NCBI RefSeq assembly: GCF_963678635.1
Contig: NC_087068.1
Span: 46,889,785-46,953,784, forward strand
Direction of reading: 5' to 3'
Length of the DNA: 64,000 bases
Source: Symsagittifera roscoffensis
Lineage: Eukaryota; Xenacoelomorpha; Acoela; Convolutidae
The notes beneath the pieces are model-generated. The model was not told where the DNA came from and did not search any database. It saw only the letters and a program-made list of their open reading frames with translations. Position 1 is the first letter of the stretch. Every line of letters starts with the position of its first letter. Shown here piece after piece: positions 49,201 to 60,535 of the stretch. The translations under genes were made by a program, and so were the position numbers.

Positions 49201-52200
49201 AAAAAATTAATTTAAGCTTTCTGAAAATTTTTGAAAAAATCACCAAAATCGTCTTATCTCATTAACTAAAAAAAATTTGGCCATTCAAAATTGGAGGCCG
49301 AATTTGCAACCCCTTGGTGAATCCGGACAGCATCCCAATATTGGGCTGCTTATTTTAAACTAGGTGCAAAAACCACTAAAATCAAACTGGAAAATCGAAA
49401 AAAAATCTTAACCATTGCAATATACCATATAGCTTAAACATACGTTGAAAAATCTTAAACATGGCGAGATAGTGAAGCCCGCATTTAAATATATAATAGA
49501 TTACTTGACTTCTTTACACTCACGTCACACGTAAAGGTGTCAGCCAGGCGACACACAGACGTTAGACTCCACTCTTTCAAAGGGTAACCTGCCTTTTCAC
49601 ACACATGACCTATTTTCTCTTGGTTTTCGGCGACAAACAACGAGTAGTGTTGCGAAGCTGTGTAATCTTCGAAGATTGAGATTAGCTGTGCACAGATTCT
49701 TCCTGCGCCAGCAAGATACTAAACAGTCAAAATTAAACCAAAACAGGACCTAGCGCACTTACTGCATCATGATAGTTAACGCCAAAGTTCAAATGGCTAA
49801 TTTTGACGGCGGAAATCAATTTTGCAAGCATTTAATAGAAAAATATAGTGCCAAAAAACTAAATGATCCGCAATGATTTGAGATTTAAATGATTTGAAAG
49901 ATAAATTAGCATAGATAGCAGGTCTGACTTTTAATTGAAGTTCACACGTAAATCGCTTTTTGTCACACTTCAATAAGTGAAGATTAAAAAAAAACTATCA
50001 ACAAATACTTGACATATAACTTTAAGTTATACATTTAAAACTGCTCAAAAAATTATCAGTAATTTATGCATATAAACCACTATATATTGATTCAATATTT
50101 TATATGCATTATAGTAATAGTAATTCATTTAACGCATGCGTAGTTTAAACGTTACCGCTACCAATGCTAATATAGCACCCACACCTCAGTTTGATGCTTA
50201 TCATAAATAAACTTACATAATCGACTTCATCAGATATGGAATGAACAGGATATGGCACATATTTTCCGGTATTGGAAACTTCCGGCAAGTAACCCGATCC
50301 AAGGAACCCAGCTGCAAACGATTGCCCACTTGTTATGGTTCGGTCAATATGCGAACTCTGAATTATCATCTAAAATTCAAAAATCAATAATAACCAGGAA
50401 ATCCGGTTGCTGTGCAAGTAGCATAGAATGTTTCAACCGCAATGGTTTGAAATAGTTTAAGAAAACAAAAATTTTACTGTCAATTTTTTTGTGAAGGCAG
50501 GCAGAACTCGAGGACATAAAAGTTTAACTACAAAAAAACTGTAGAAGAATTATATTCGGAGGTAAACCTCTCATCAAATTTAGGGTCAACTATTGGTAGT
50601 ATGGGGAATTTAACACTCATGACCTCCGAGCTTTTATTTAGGTACTATAAACAGGCGGTAAAAAACCCACCCTACTCCATAGTTCCCTCCCTCTTGGTGA
50701 AGTGGTCGGAACAAAAACCGCTTTCCAAAATCAAAAGAGGCAACCAAATACAGCGAACATGAGAACAATCGCTGCAGAAGATTTCACCAATTCAGTCAAA
50801 TACGTTTTTAGCGTCATTTGCAATGTTTTTATTGGAGAGCATAGTTTGTCCATCCTTCAGCAAATAAATTGGATCTACTTAAACTCGTCGCTTTAGTAAA
50901 AGCAGGTGCGATTGTTAAGCAGGTTAAATGAGCGAAATTTCGACCAATCAGATTGCAGCAAAAATTGAATTTTAAATACCACGCTGTGGTGCTAAATTAC
51001 TGCTTTTATTTATAGGTTTGGCAACTCTTCAGTAGCTAACATTGAGGGATTGTTAAGCAGATGGAACAAATTTGAACTAAGCTAAAAATCAAGCAGGACC
51101 GCGAAAATAAATAAGAGCGTGAGAAACTTATGTCTTTTTCGTGACAAAAAAAATTGAAAATCCAGATGCCTTGAATAATATAATGACCTTAATCATTGAC
51201 ACTACGCCTAACAAAAAACTTCTAACTAAAAATAATTTCAACATGCGCAACAAAACAGTTCATTGAAAAAGACATGTTTTTTTTAGTTCTACTCCATTTC
51301 CAGTATAAAAGCGATAGAAGGGTCCCAAGAAACTAACAGGAACCTAATGCAAACAGAAGGCTTCAAAATTGTTCAATTTAAATCCTCAGTGATGGCAATC
51401 AAAGTATAAAATAAGATAATGTAAATGAGGTATGTTATCTACGTTTTACAAAAAATTTTGAAAAAGATCACGCGGCGTTTTTTTGATAGTACTAATTGTT
51501 ATATTTGCTCATATTTAGCGTGATTTGGGGCCCTGATTGGCTAAGAGTTAGCGTGATTTGGGGACGTTTGCTCCACCAATTAAACTGGAAACTTCTTGGA
51601 ATGGAAATGGTGTATAATGGTGACAGAATTGAAATGGGGTGAGAGTGTGACAACCAACTAAACCTCAAATATAGACACTTTTGATATTTTCATGTCTTAA
51701 CATTGATGGAAAAATTCTAACTCAAAAAAATGCCCGCTTACCAATGAAAATTTTCTCAACTCACAACAACACGATAATTAGCGAAAATGAGTGACAATCA
51801 AACAATTCAAATATGAAAACTCGATAATTTTTTGGAATGAAGAAGTTGAAAAAGCAATCATTGAATTGAAACTTAAATTTGAGTCCACTTAAAAAGTAAT
51901 AAAACAAATTCTCCTTCGTAGACATCATTTTTCAATTTAAAAGTACTCTTCATTCGTTAAAAGAAATTACCAGATTCCCATTGAACTGCTAATTAAAATG
52001 TAAAAAAATCCAGTCCGTTTACCTAATTCTCGTTAACAGCAAAATAAGTGTAATAGATTTTGAGTCAGGTGAAAGGGCAAAAACAAATTCGCCTGTGTAG
52101 ACGTTAATATGATTCTTCAATTTAATAAACCAGAAAATACCCGATTCTCAATGATCGGCAAATTCAAGTTAAAAATCGGGTCACTTTACCCGATTCCCGT

Positions 52201-55200
52201 TAGCAGCAAAATGAATGATTAAGTAGACAATATCAGTTTTTTTTTTCAATTTAGTAAGCACTTCTCATTTTTCTATAGACAAAAAATTGATACGTAAAAA
52301 ATGAAGTTACCAGTAATTAATCATTTTGTCAGAATTTAGTCACAATAAGCTAAGCAAACAAGTTCTTCACAAAATTTATTATTATCTTTATGACCAAAAA
52401 GAAGATTACAGGGAAATCATTGAAGTAATCACAAAAACGGGAGATCTATCAAGTTTGAAAGGGAGATCTACAACAGACACAACTAGCCAGACTGCCAACG
52501 CCAAAATACGTGAGTTTGAACCTTTCAAAATCTTCCAAGACTTAATTTTAGGGTCCAGTATCACAGCTCGTTGAAGAATTCAATCTTATAGAAGCAGTAG
52601 CACTGAAGAAAAAAAAAGTATTGAGTGAATATCCATCAACTGATCTTATAGGTGTTGTGGTCCAAGATGACACCAATTTCATCCCGAAATATGATAACTT
52701 GAACGAGTTTGCAATCAAACAAGAAGCTGATTGATAAAATTACCAAATAGTTTACGCCTAAAATGATTGTAGAAAGCCCGATATCTCCAATTTTAAACAA
52801 TGAGGAGGAAAATTCTAAGGTTGGAATAAATAATGAGTATTTGAACGATACATACTGTAGCAAACAAGGTTTTCAAGTGCTTGAAACCAATGAAATGATT
52901 CGAAGTTTCACAAAGTGGAGCTTTCTACATTGGGATAACATTCATCTTAATAATGATCAATGTGTACCCATTTTCCCCAATGACCTCCGTGCACTTGTAT
53001 GTCAAAACTCAAACAGCCTGCACAATAAAAAAAAGTCGCACTCAAAAAAGCTCAACTAATCGCAACTAACCTTCTTCACGGCCCCGTACTTCTCATCAAA
53101 ACTTTGGGAGGATAATATCTTTCACTATAAACTCATGTACAGGGCCATTATCGCTACTGATTAAACAATTTCTTTTAATATGTCTGGTATTTAATTTAAA
53201 TGAATCTTCTCTTAGTCTTAACTAGCATCACTGTTATCATTCATGTGAAACTGAACAATTGATAACCAACCATATAAAACTTGAAAACGATCAAATAAAA
53301 CATGGATTTCCACAATTTATTCCAATGAAATTTACGTAGTGCCTCTCAAGCGCACTTTTATTTATGTTCTAGAGCCTCTCAAGTGCACTATAGAGTAATA
53401 CTCTTTAACTACTTTTCTACTTACATATTTCTATTATATTTTATTTAAAACCAACAACAACTGAATTTAACAGCGCCTTTTCTCGGTCAAAGAAAAATTC
53501 AATTCTTGAATCAGGTGATATTCAACCATATCAGTGTCCATCAATAAACTAAAAAAGCATCAAAAAACTGGTCCACTAGGAAAAAACATCTGTCTTTCAT
53601 TTCAACTGTAAAAGTTTGGCAAGTAAATGTTCAGATCTGAAACCACTTGTGAAAACAATTGGCGAAAACAAAATTTTCCGCGTCTCGGAAAATTGATTCA
53701 ATGAGTCAGACGACCATATTCTATGGACTCTTGGTATTACACACACATTACTTTTCGATGCGGTAGACCTATGGGAGCCAGTAAAAATCAAAAGATGGTG
53801 GGGTTATGCTCCTAAAAAAATATATGAAAACGCTTCTAAATATATTTTATAACCCGTCCAAAACATAAAGTTGATTTTTTTGATGAACTTGCTAAATCAA
53901 TTGACAATGCGCAATCCTAGAAACGCAATTTAGACTTAATGGGGGTTGGGTTAAAAACTGAATTACCTTAGTCCAGACAAAAGAGTCTTTTGAAATAATC
54001 CTTGTTCCTTACAATCTTGACGTTACAAACAAAACAGTACCAAACTATTCCATAACACGGATAGACTATATTTTCTCTGATTCATGTTTAAAAGATAAAT
54101 CAAGTATATCAATGGTACTCAGGCCATACATCAAAACAGACCACTCAGCCACAATTTCTATAACTGAACTAAGACTTGCTGCTAAAACTAAGCCAATTAA
54201 ATAAAAAATCTACGATATAAAACACTTCAATCAACGTTTACCCGTAAAAATCCTCAAAATAGATCCGCTAAGATGATCCACAGAAATCAATCTTTATTCG
54301 TAATAATAAATTTAGAGTGAAACACCATGATGAATATTTCATATTACAGCTTGTCAGCTCAAGAAAAACTGAGCGTGAAAAAAAAACTATGTTAACAATG
54401 ATCATAGAAACTCAAAAAAACCAGCGAATTACGTTTCTCTTCAAAAAAATCTTTCAGAGAAATAGTTACAAGCAATTTTCAAACAGCAAATCTGCTGAAC
54501 AACAATTTTTCAACTTAAGGCTAATTTTATGATAAAATACAACCACCCCTCTTTCTTCAAAGATGATATTAAATTAAATCACAAAAAGAAATTTCATAAA
54601 TCATAAGACTTAAAAGCCATTGAGGTCCTTTGAAATTCCAGCACAAGCACATAAGGACAGTTGCAATGAAAAAAAAACGCGCATCTGAATTTCCTTTTCA
54701 ATGAATATCTGAAAGACAATATCTTTCCCCAAAAGCTTAAAAGGCATTTGTACAGCATTATGCAAAAAAAACAATCCGAAAGAAGCAGAGAATTATAAGC
54801 CAACCTCAATTACAGGTGCATTACCGCAAAGAAAAATATTTATAAAATTAAATAAAGTAACATCTTTCATGGCAAAACCAGCTAAGCAACACATATGCGT
54901 TTCTTAACCTCGGAGAATCAATTGATAGGAATAAGTTTGTTGCTTGGTCATTATAAGACTTTTTTAAAGCAAAAGACTCTATGGATCGCAAGTTTCTACA
55001 ACAAAAAGTCAAAGTTTTGAACTTTTCTGAAAGTGCAATAGTAATCATGATTTCTTTCATCAGCAACCGACTAAAGAAAACAATTGTCAACAATATTGAA
55101 CCAAATTTGATTTCATTGCACCAGGGTGCTCCTCAGGATACCGCTTCGTGACCTCTGGGTTTAATCTGTATATCAACCAGTTAAGCAATTACCGAATTTA

Positions 55201-58200
55201 AGAAAGTAGTACAGTATGCCGATGACGAGTTCAGTACTTGACAGATTAAAAAAACGGAGTTCCCAAAACGGTATCCAGAGCAGCACCTAGGTGCAATGAA
55301 ATTAAAATTGATTCAATGTTTTAGAGAATTCTTTTCTTTTGTCGGTTGCTGATGAAAGAAACCATTATTACTATTGCACTTGCTTTTAAAACTTTTTCAA
55401 GCTTTTGGGGAAGATAATGTTTTTCAGATATTCATAGAAAAGGAAAACCAGATGCGCGTTTATTCCATTGCAACCGTCCTTATGTGCTTGTGCTGGAATG
55501 TGAAAGGACCGCAGTGGCCTTTAAGTATTATGATTTACAAGTTCATCTTCCACTCAACGCTGGTAAAAAATCCGAATGAAGAATTTTTGTGATTAAATTT
55601 AGTATCAAAAAACTTTAAAAAAATTAAAAGGAACGAAGAGAAGTCAAATTTCGGAAGCTTAAAAAAGAGCATTTGCAACTCATGAGAGTACTGTCACAAA
55701 ACCCAACTAAAGGGCTAGGAATTTCCAATTGAGAATTTTTCCAATTAAAGTTTTCTAAAAATAAAACTTCAAAAACCATAAAAAACCATCTCGAAAAATT
55801 CAAAAAATTTGAGCAGCCATATTTGGAGGCAAGATTCGCCATTTCTGAGAGCACTTCGACAGCCCTCAACTAAAGCGATAGAACTTCAAACTTTGAAAAG
55901 AATATATTCGAAAATCTGAAATATTTTGGAAACAATCACAATAAACGTCAAATCTCGAAAAGTACACGGACTAGAGCAGTCGTATTCAGAGGGAAGATTC
56001 GCAACTCCTGATAAAACCGTCACAGATTCCAACAACATGATTGAGATCATCAGAGTTATCGAACTTTTTTATTCTAAGTTTTTTGAAAACCCCTGAGAGT
56101 ACTTTGACAGCACCCACTAAAGGGTTAGAAATTTTAAATTTTGAAAGAAAAACATTCAATTTAAGTTTTCTGAAAGTTTTTAGAGACAAAAACAAAAAAC
56201 GTAATATCTCAAAAACAACAAATAATTGAGCATCCCTGTTTGGAGGCAAGATTCGGAACCCCTGACACTAATCTGACAGCCCCCAAAAACAGTGTTAGAA
56301 ATTCAAAATTTGAAAAATGAGTTTAAAATTAAGTTTTTTTTATTTTTAAATCATAAAAAAGGTCACATCTCGAAAATTACAAAGATTTGAGAAGTGAAAT
56401 TTGAAGGCAAGATTAGTAATCCAGTACCCTGACAGCCCCCAACTACAGGGTTGAGAATTTCGTTGAGAACGATTAAGTTTTCAGGAAGTTTTAGAAAAAT
56501 CTCGAAAATAGCCGTATCTCGTAACATAAAAGGATTTTTTTTTTCATACATAAAAGGAGGTCAAAATCGCAACACCCGGGGAAATCTTGACAGCATCCCA
56601 TTATTGGGTTGCTAATTTAAAAATTGGTGATATAAACACTGAATTCAAACAGGAAAAAAGAAAAAAGCTCTTAACCATTGCAAAAAACGATATAGCTTAA
56701 ACGTGAAAAAATTCTTTTGTTAAACAAGCAAAAATATTACGTTGAAAAAGCTGAAGCATGGCAAGATAAAGAATCCCGCATTTAAATATATAAAAGATTG
56801 AACATTATAAAGTGATTTTACTACACATAGCAAAATTTAAAAATTTTCGAAACCACGAAAAAAAACTTTCCAGTACACTAGACCAAAACATCATAGAAAA
56901 AAAAACAATTTCGAATACCAAAAATTTGTAGTTTTAGAAATATGGCCTGAAGAATCAAAACAAGGCCATCAATCAAAAAACCCCTCCTAATCAAAACTCG
57001 CCTATTAATCAAAAACGCACTAGTTACAAGTCATCTACATTATCCGACCATTCTTCTGAGCGGAAAATTAGCAAATTTATCATTATTATTTGAAAAACAA
57101 GAGAGTTGTGCCATAAAAATGTGCTGTGATCTTGCTAAGTTTGACTCATCGACTGATTTTTAAGAAATAAAATTATGCCTATGTGCAAGTTCCTTGAATG
57201 GAAACTAATATGCCATTTTTGGAAAAACGATCAACTGTTACCTGCTTATTCAAAAATTCAGTAGGACAACTTCCAAATCGACACAAATACGAGAACGAAA
57301 AATTATACATCGTAGAAAGATAAACGGACAATACAAAGAACAATCGTTTTCTGAAAGATGAGTAATGATATGGAATACGATTAAAGATGAAAACTCAACT
57401 TGTGGCATATACTAACAAACAGACGAGCGAAGATCAAAATTGAGAACTACTCTTTATTTATTTAAGGAGATCCATCAGTGGCAACCTATGGTAAATTATC
57501 GTGGAAAAATTTCAAGTTCATTCAAGAAAAACAGTCACTCTATTTGTTGATCTATGTTATAGATTTTAAAATTATACCTTGTTAGTATTGTAATCTATTT
57601 CATTAATATATAACATACACTTGCACATTTGAAACTATTTTAACTTGGCAATCAAAAAATTTATTTTTTAAAGTGAAAAGCACTCTCGAAGGAAATCACT
57701 GGGTTCTTTACAGGAAAACCGTCGAAAACAATTAAATGCTGATTTGAGACATTTACTTCAAATTGGGTCATCACATACAAGGGGTTTCTTATGATACAAA
57801 ATATGACTGATTCCGTGAGCGAGCGATCGGAGCATATCTGAGATGCAATGTGCACGCTACGTATCTATTTTTGATTTCGTCAACCTGTGCAGCTATTTAT
57901 TCAGTACCTCGTTGGGGTTATATGGTTCACTGAACAATTTCTGGTAATGATTTCTGTACATCCTTCCGTTCAAGTAGCATTGGTCCATGCCCTTTTCAGT
58001 CAGTCTGCCTCTTCCCATATTCCACTTTTCAATATGTTGATAGTTTGGGTGGAACTCAATAGGCGCACGATCTCCATGTCTGCATACCTAGAACATGCAA
58101 AGGTTGGGAGACAAAGAGCAGGATAGAAACTACGAATAGTAAAAAAAAACTAACAATTAAAGAAACGATTGATTGCAATTTACCGAATGAAATAAGCAAT

Positions 58201-58327
58201 AGAGGGCATTTCTTGATTCATTTAAGGTATTTCTACTCACTGCTTGCAGGTAGACCAGCTCACTCGTGACCTCTTCGAAAAACTGTGCTAGGGATACAAA
58301 CAAAACAACAGAGGCAAATTCATTCAT
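44688..58327 (-). CDS. Histidine acid phosphatase, membrane-bound, 9-exon gene
   Basis: The product is a lysosomal/prostatic-type acid phosphatase (ACP2/ACP3 family; EC 3.1.3.2), which hydrolyses phosphomonoesters through a phosphohistidine. Exons: 58327-58241, 58087-57908, 50369-50217, 49718-49524, 47357-47228, 46944-46859, 46738-46629, 46187 to about 46036, and 44842-44688. About 415 residues result, like human ACP2 (423). A signal peptide is followed by the catalytic RHGDRAPI (nucleophile His), then SSHIDRTITSG, SLPDWLDEDTW, and the acid-base pair HDNTLLGFL, which directly follows YYA as in family members. The C-terminus has one transmembrane helix and a short tail with a tyrosine sorting-type motif YAPL, which fits lysosomal targeting. 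Phases agree, except that the exon 8 donor is chosen for phase only. Intron 2 is 7.5 kb and full of repeats. Confidence 0.93.
44843..46018. other. Acid phosphatase last intron
   Basis: AT-rich intron. A fragment near 45,175-45,260 resembles the right arm of the 3.5-kb foldback element. Nothing else is recognised. Confidence 0.5.
46036..46187 (-). CDS. Acid phosphatase exon 8
   Basis: From the acceptor ggtttcag the exon reads FLVDVLYKNESESMTMHRLV, then PWGCPQNESCLLENFF, matching the Cys-containing C-terminal region of the family. The acceptor nearest the coding match (tttttag) would give a stop, so the upstream one is used. The donor CCT/GTAGAC is chosen because it gives the phase exon 9 needs; another donor at 46,018 would not. 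Confidence 0.75.
46228..46278. repeat. CA microsatellite
   Basis: About 20 CA units lie in the intron between exons 7 and 8, preceded by a short C run. Confidence 0.9.
46629..46738 (-). CDS. Acid phosphatase exon 7: catalytic HD
   Basis: The exon starts exactly at the catalytic HD (HDNTLLGFLTNLNYDDL) and ends INIELHYTND plus a split Arg codon, matching the ELxY region of the family. Confidence 0.9.
46859..46944 (-). CDS. Acid phosphatase exon 6
   Basis: Encodes GFIHLLLENLRGFVNGTQNE and ends VFNLYYA just before the HD motif. One N-glycosylation sequon (NGT) and another (NET) are present. Confidence 0.88.
47228..47357 (-). CDS. Acid phosphatase exon 5
   Basis: Encodes AHGLSLPDWLDEDTWQTI, like the family's LPSWATEDT block, and ends VKTYQVGG before the conserved Gly pair. 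Confidence 0.88.
47570..47840 (-). repeat. tRNA-derived SINE-like copy
   Basis: On the minus strand, CCAAGCGACTATGGCGTAGA is followed by a B-box-like GGTCTGGGATTCAA. It matches the degenerate copy at 6,580-6,830. It lies in the intron between exons 4 and 5. Confidence 0.6.
48340..49480. repeat. Satellite array 1 (monomer about 155-170 bp)
   Basis: The motif aacgtc(a/t)(t/c)atctcgaaaa recurs near 48,511, 48,591, 48,745, 48,912, 49,080 and 49,248, giving mostly 154-169 bp spacing. Each unit also has tttggaggcaagatt(c/t)g and acagggttgggaatttcaaa. The array ends with gcccgcatttaaatatataa. The same family, with the same end, forms the array at 55,620-56,820. Confidence 0.85.
49524..49718 (-). 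CDS. Acid phosphatase exon 4
   Basis: Encodes YLAGAGRICAQLISIFEDYT and continues to VCRLADTFTCD, which aligns with the helical region carrying conserved Cys residues between the two catalytic motifs. Less conserved than neighbouring exons, but phase and position fit. Confidence 0.8.
50217..50369 (-). CDS. Acid phosphatase exon 3: R-S-x-x-x-D-R-T region
   Basis: Encodes IQSSHIDRTITSGQSFAAG (compare the family's IRSTDVDRTLMSA, where the Arg before T binds phosphate) and ends PYPVHSISDEVDY, like the family's PIPVHT block. Confidence 0.9.
54600..55545. repeat. Large imperfect inverted repeat inside LINE copy D
   Basis: 54,600-54,760 is the reverse complement of about 55,390-55,545 at perhaps 85% identity, and 55,031-55,083 is the reverse complement of about 55,330-55,383 (shared core tttctttcatcagcaaccga). 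The outer and inner arms are 270 bp apart on the left but adjacent on the right, so the right side has lost a segment. Confidence 0.8.
55620..56820. repeat. Satellite array 2 (same family as array 1)
   Basis: Units share atctcgaaaa, tggaggcaagattcg and aaagggttagaaattt with array 1 but are more diverged and irregular, with spacing of about 150-255 bp. The shared end (ttaaccattgca to cgcatttaaatatata) shows common origin and orientation. Confidence 0.8.
57908..58087 (-). CDS. Acid phosphatase exon 2: catalytic RHGDR
   Basis: Encodes VCRHGDRAPIEFHPNYQHIE through GRLTEKGMDQC to EPYNPNE (60 codons, phase 0 at both ends). RHGDRAP is the histidine phosphatase signature; the first His is the nucleophile. 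Confidence 0.93.
58241..58327 (-). CDS. Acid phosphatase exon 1: signal peptide
   Basis: From the ATG at 58,327 (29 codons): MNEFASVVLFVSLAQFF is a short hydrophobic signal, then SELVYLQA leads into the catalytic exon, as in family members with ELKFVTLVFRHGDR. Donor GCA/GTGAGT. Confidence 0.8.
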
Positions 58328-58484
58328 CGTCACGCGTTACTGATCTTAACTTATTGTGGGATAGTCTCATTTAACCTGAAACACAGTTAACATATGTCTT
58401 TTGATATGAGGGGTCTATAAGTTAATGGGTGTAGTATACTAAGCCCATTTGTGATAATCTTGAAATGAAATTATCCGCTTCTCC

Positions 58485-59013
58485 ATTTTGTTCTGTCGGG
58501 GCATTTGCGAACCCAGTGGTTGCGAGAGCCACAAATACCACAGGTTGTCTGTCACTCTTCCCGACTTGTCTACGGTTTTTTTTTCAGTTTTGGCTCCAAA
58601 CCTGGGTTTTTTCGCCTTGTTATAAGCATGTTTCTGATACTGTTTTCGTTTCGTTGCAAATGCAGCTCCATTTTCCTCGTTATCATCTGCAGTCGCAGCA
58701 AAAGCGGGTTCATCTTTTGTAACTCTAGAAACGTCAGAATTTGCACTCCAATGTACACCAAATATACGTCTCAGAGCCGCTTTGCTTTCATCTGCGAATA
58801 TTCCAACTTGTTGGCACTAGCCAAGACCATCCGACCTTCGGGCAGCTCAAGACACGCTCCATGGAGCAATTTACATGCCAGAACGCTATCTGGGAGCTCC
58901 ATACCATGACGTTTGATACGGTAGTAATTTCGTTCAAAATCCTGTATATATTCAGGAACAACGCTATCAGAAGACCTTCTCATGGACTCAAAAAGCTCGT
59001 ACGCTTCATACTG
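58485..59013 (-). pseudogene. LTR-element gag, 3' part, split by a LINE
   Basis: On the minus strand the capsid-like stretch YIQDFERNYYRIKRHGMELP and a zinc knuckle CGICGSRNHWVRKC (about 58,505-58,550) belong to the same gag as 60,207-60,535. A frame change near 58,790 and another near 58,575 break it. The type is common in copia-like or related LTR elements of invertebrates; no pol was found beside it. Confidence 0.75.
59009..59013. repeat. Probable LINE target site duplication TACTG, left
   Basis: TACTG also stands at 60,207-60,211 after the CTA tail. Because the tail itself is CTA repeats, the exact length is ambiguous. Confidence 0.55.
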
Positions 59014-60206
59014 TACCAAGGCATTCGACACTGTACCTCATGATATTCTGCTTACGAAGATCAAAATTTTTGGAATTGGCGGGAAATTGCTGTCACTCAT
59101 ATATTCATACCTCAACAACAGAAAGCAATGCGTTAAGATTGAAGACTGTAGCTCCACCCTAAAAGAAGTCACCAGTGGAGTTCCGCAAGGTTCAATTCTG
59201 GGACCGCTGCTGTTCTTACTTTTCATAAACGATCTACCTGAAACCATGAATGACACAGACAGTTTTGGGTACGCAGATGACTTTAAGGCCATTCTACTAA
59301 ATCAAACTTCCCTTGACACTGCAACTCTGAAAAACAGAGAAATGGCTACATGAAAACAAAATGCAACCCAACATCAAAAAATCAACGCTCCTCGGCATCA
59401 AAGGTGATTTAAAAGCTAGTCTCCTGAACAAAAATCTTTCCTCAGTAAACTCACAGCGTGACCTAGGACTGATTGTGTCCAACAAGCTCACATGGAACGA
59501 AAATTGCTCTCGTCGGACATCCAAAGCAATTAGTGCTCTCTACCAGATTAAACGAAGTCTGACTATGAAAAGCAGTGTGACCACCAGGCTTAACGCATAT
59601 ACTGGGTATGTAGTACCCATAGTAACATACGCATCCCAAGCATGGACTCCTAGCAAATCGAACATGGAACAACTCGAACGAGTTCAAAAGTTAGCAACAA
59701 AATGGATTTTTGGGACAAGCAAAACTTATACTGAAAGACTGAAGGACCTGAACCTTCTTCCTTTGAACCTATACATGGAAATGCACGACATTTTAATACT
59801 AATAGCCCTGCTTGAAAATCGTTACGATGTAGGTAGAAATAGAACGAAAACCATCTGAATCATGCAAAATCACCCGACAGTCATCAAGAGGCGAATTTCA
59901 AATCCCAAAAAGCCGCTTGCAAAGAACGGACGACAATTTTTTCAGACGAGTGAAACATCTATACAACTGTCTTATCCGAGCCTGCCCAACTTTTAGCCTT
60001 AGACCAAGCGAAGCGACTCTGACCTACATATACCAGAAATACTTCAAAAAAATGTACAGTGAAGTCAACAAATGTACATGGAAACTCTTATGCAGATGTG
60101 GAAACTGCAATGTTTACAACAAACTGAGATAAAACATGGACTGTAAAAGGGGTGAAATTCCCTAGAGCTAATGCTCTGAAGCCTATTCTACTACTACTAC
60201 TACTAC
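59014..60206 (+). mobile_element. 5'-truncated CTA-tailed LINE inserted in gag
   Basis: The copy begins inside the RT coding region (TKAFDTVPHDILL), carries SGVPQGSILGPLLF and the catalytic YADDF, and continues in a second frame from 59,361 (RDLGLIVSNKL, YVVPIVTYASQAWTP). A C-terminal Cys cluster (NKCTWKLLCRCGNC) precedes a small hairpin (agagc/gctct) and eight or so CTA units. The same end is seen at 23,200-23,260. A stop near 59,353 and frame changes make it inactive. It divides the gag on the other strand in phase. Confidence 0.88.
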
Positions 60207-60535
60207 TACTGTTGGTCGACCGTTTCGTTTCCGAAAACGTCCTTCAGATTGACTAGAAGTTGGTCTAAACCATCGTCAGCGCCCAATTGAGCAATCGGGA
60301 TTTCAAGAGCAACATCTCTGCGTCTTCCTTGCAAAGAAAGAGCAACTGCAAGACCTTGCTTCTTCACCGTTAGGTCTGTAACTGCTTGCCAAACTTTGAC
60401 TTCATTCAACCAGAAGTCAAATGGCACATTTGCGCCCCACACAGGCGGTGACTTGAAAGAACCCATCAGAATGCTTCTCCTGCTACGATGAAAAACAGTT
60501 GATCTTGTACAGAATATATTATTAACCCAACTCAA
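60207..60535 (-). pseudogene. LTR-element gag, 5' part, split by a LINE
   Basis: The minus-strand frame contains PPVWGANVPFDFWLNEVKVW and a helical block with ALSLQGRRRDVALEIP, typical of the capsid N-terminal half of this gag type. It meets the LINE tail at 60,207, and the matching 3' half resumes at 59,013 in the same phase. Confidence 0.75.

Larger units (their letters stand above)
53590..57620 (+). mobile_element. Decayed LINE (copy D), antisense to the host gene
   Basis: Fragments of one non-LTR element run in order on the plus strand. An endonuclease end (RIDYIFSD, then KTDHSAT) lies at about 54,060-54,165. RT motifs follow at about 54,950-55,225: KDSMDRKFLQQK in the place of the usual KAFD block, LHQGAPQD in place of QGxPQG, and QYADDEF. 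A C-terminal stretch matching LINE copies A and B lies at about 57,200-57,560. Many stops and frameshifts are present. Satellite array 2 and an inverted repeat interrupt it. Confidence 0.7.
50370..57907. other. Acid phosphatase intron 2, 7.5 kb, repeat-filled
   Basis: The intron contains a decayed LINE on the plus strand (about 53.6-57.6 kb), satellite array 2, a large inverted repeat and local repeats in 51.5-52.3 kb (for example tagcgtgatttgggg twice near 51,530). Short frames at 52,326-53,060 may be an ORF1-like part of the LINE, but no domain is clear. Confidence 0.6.

Noticed and set aside
50640-50760. Candidate first exon of the acid phosphatase near 50.7 kb
   Set aside because: No reading frame gives the RHGDR signature, and true exons 1 and 2 with signal peptide and RHGDRAPI were found at 57.9-58.3 kb with matching phase.
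52326-53059. Host gene at 52.3-53.1 kb
   Set aside because: Frames are short and interrupted, no domain is seen, and they lie within an intron upstream of LINE fragments; at most an ORF1 remnant.
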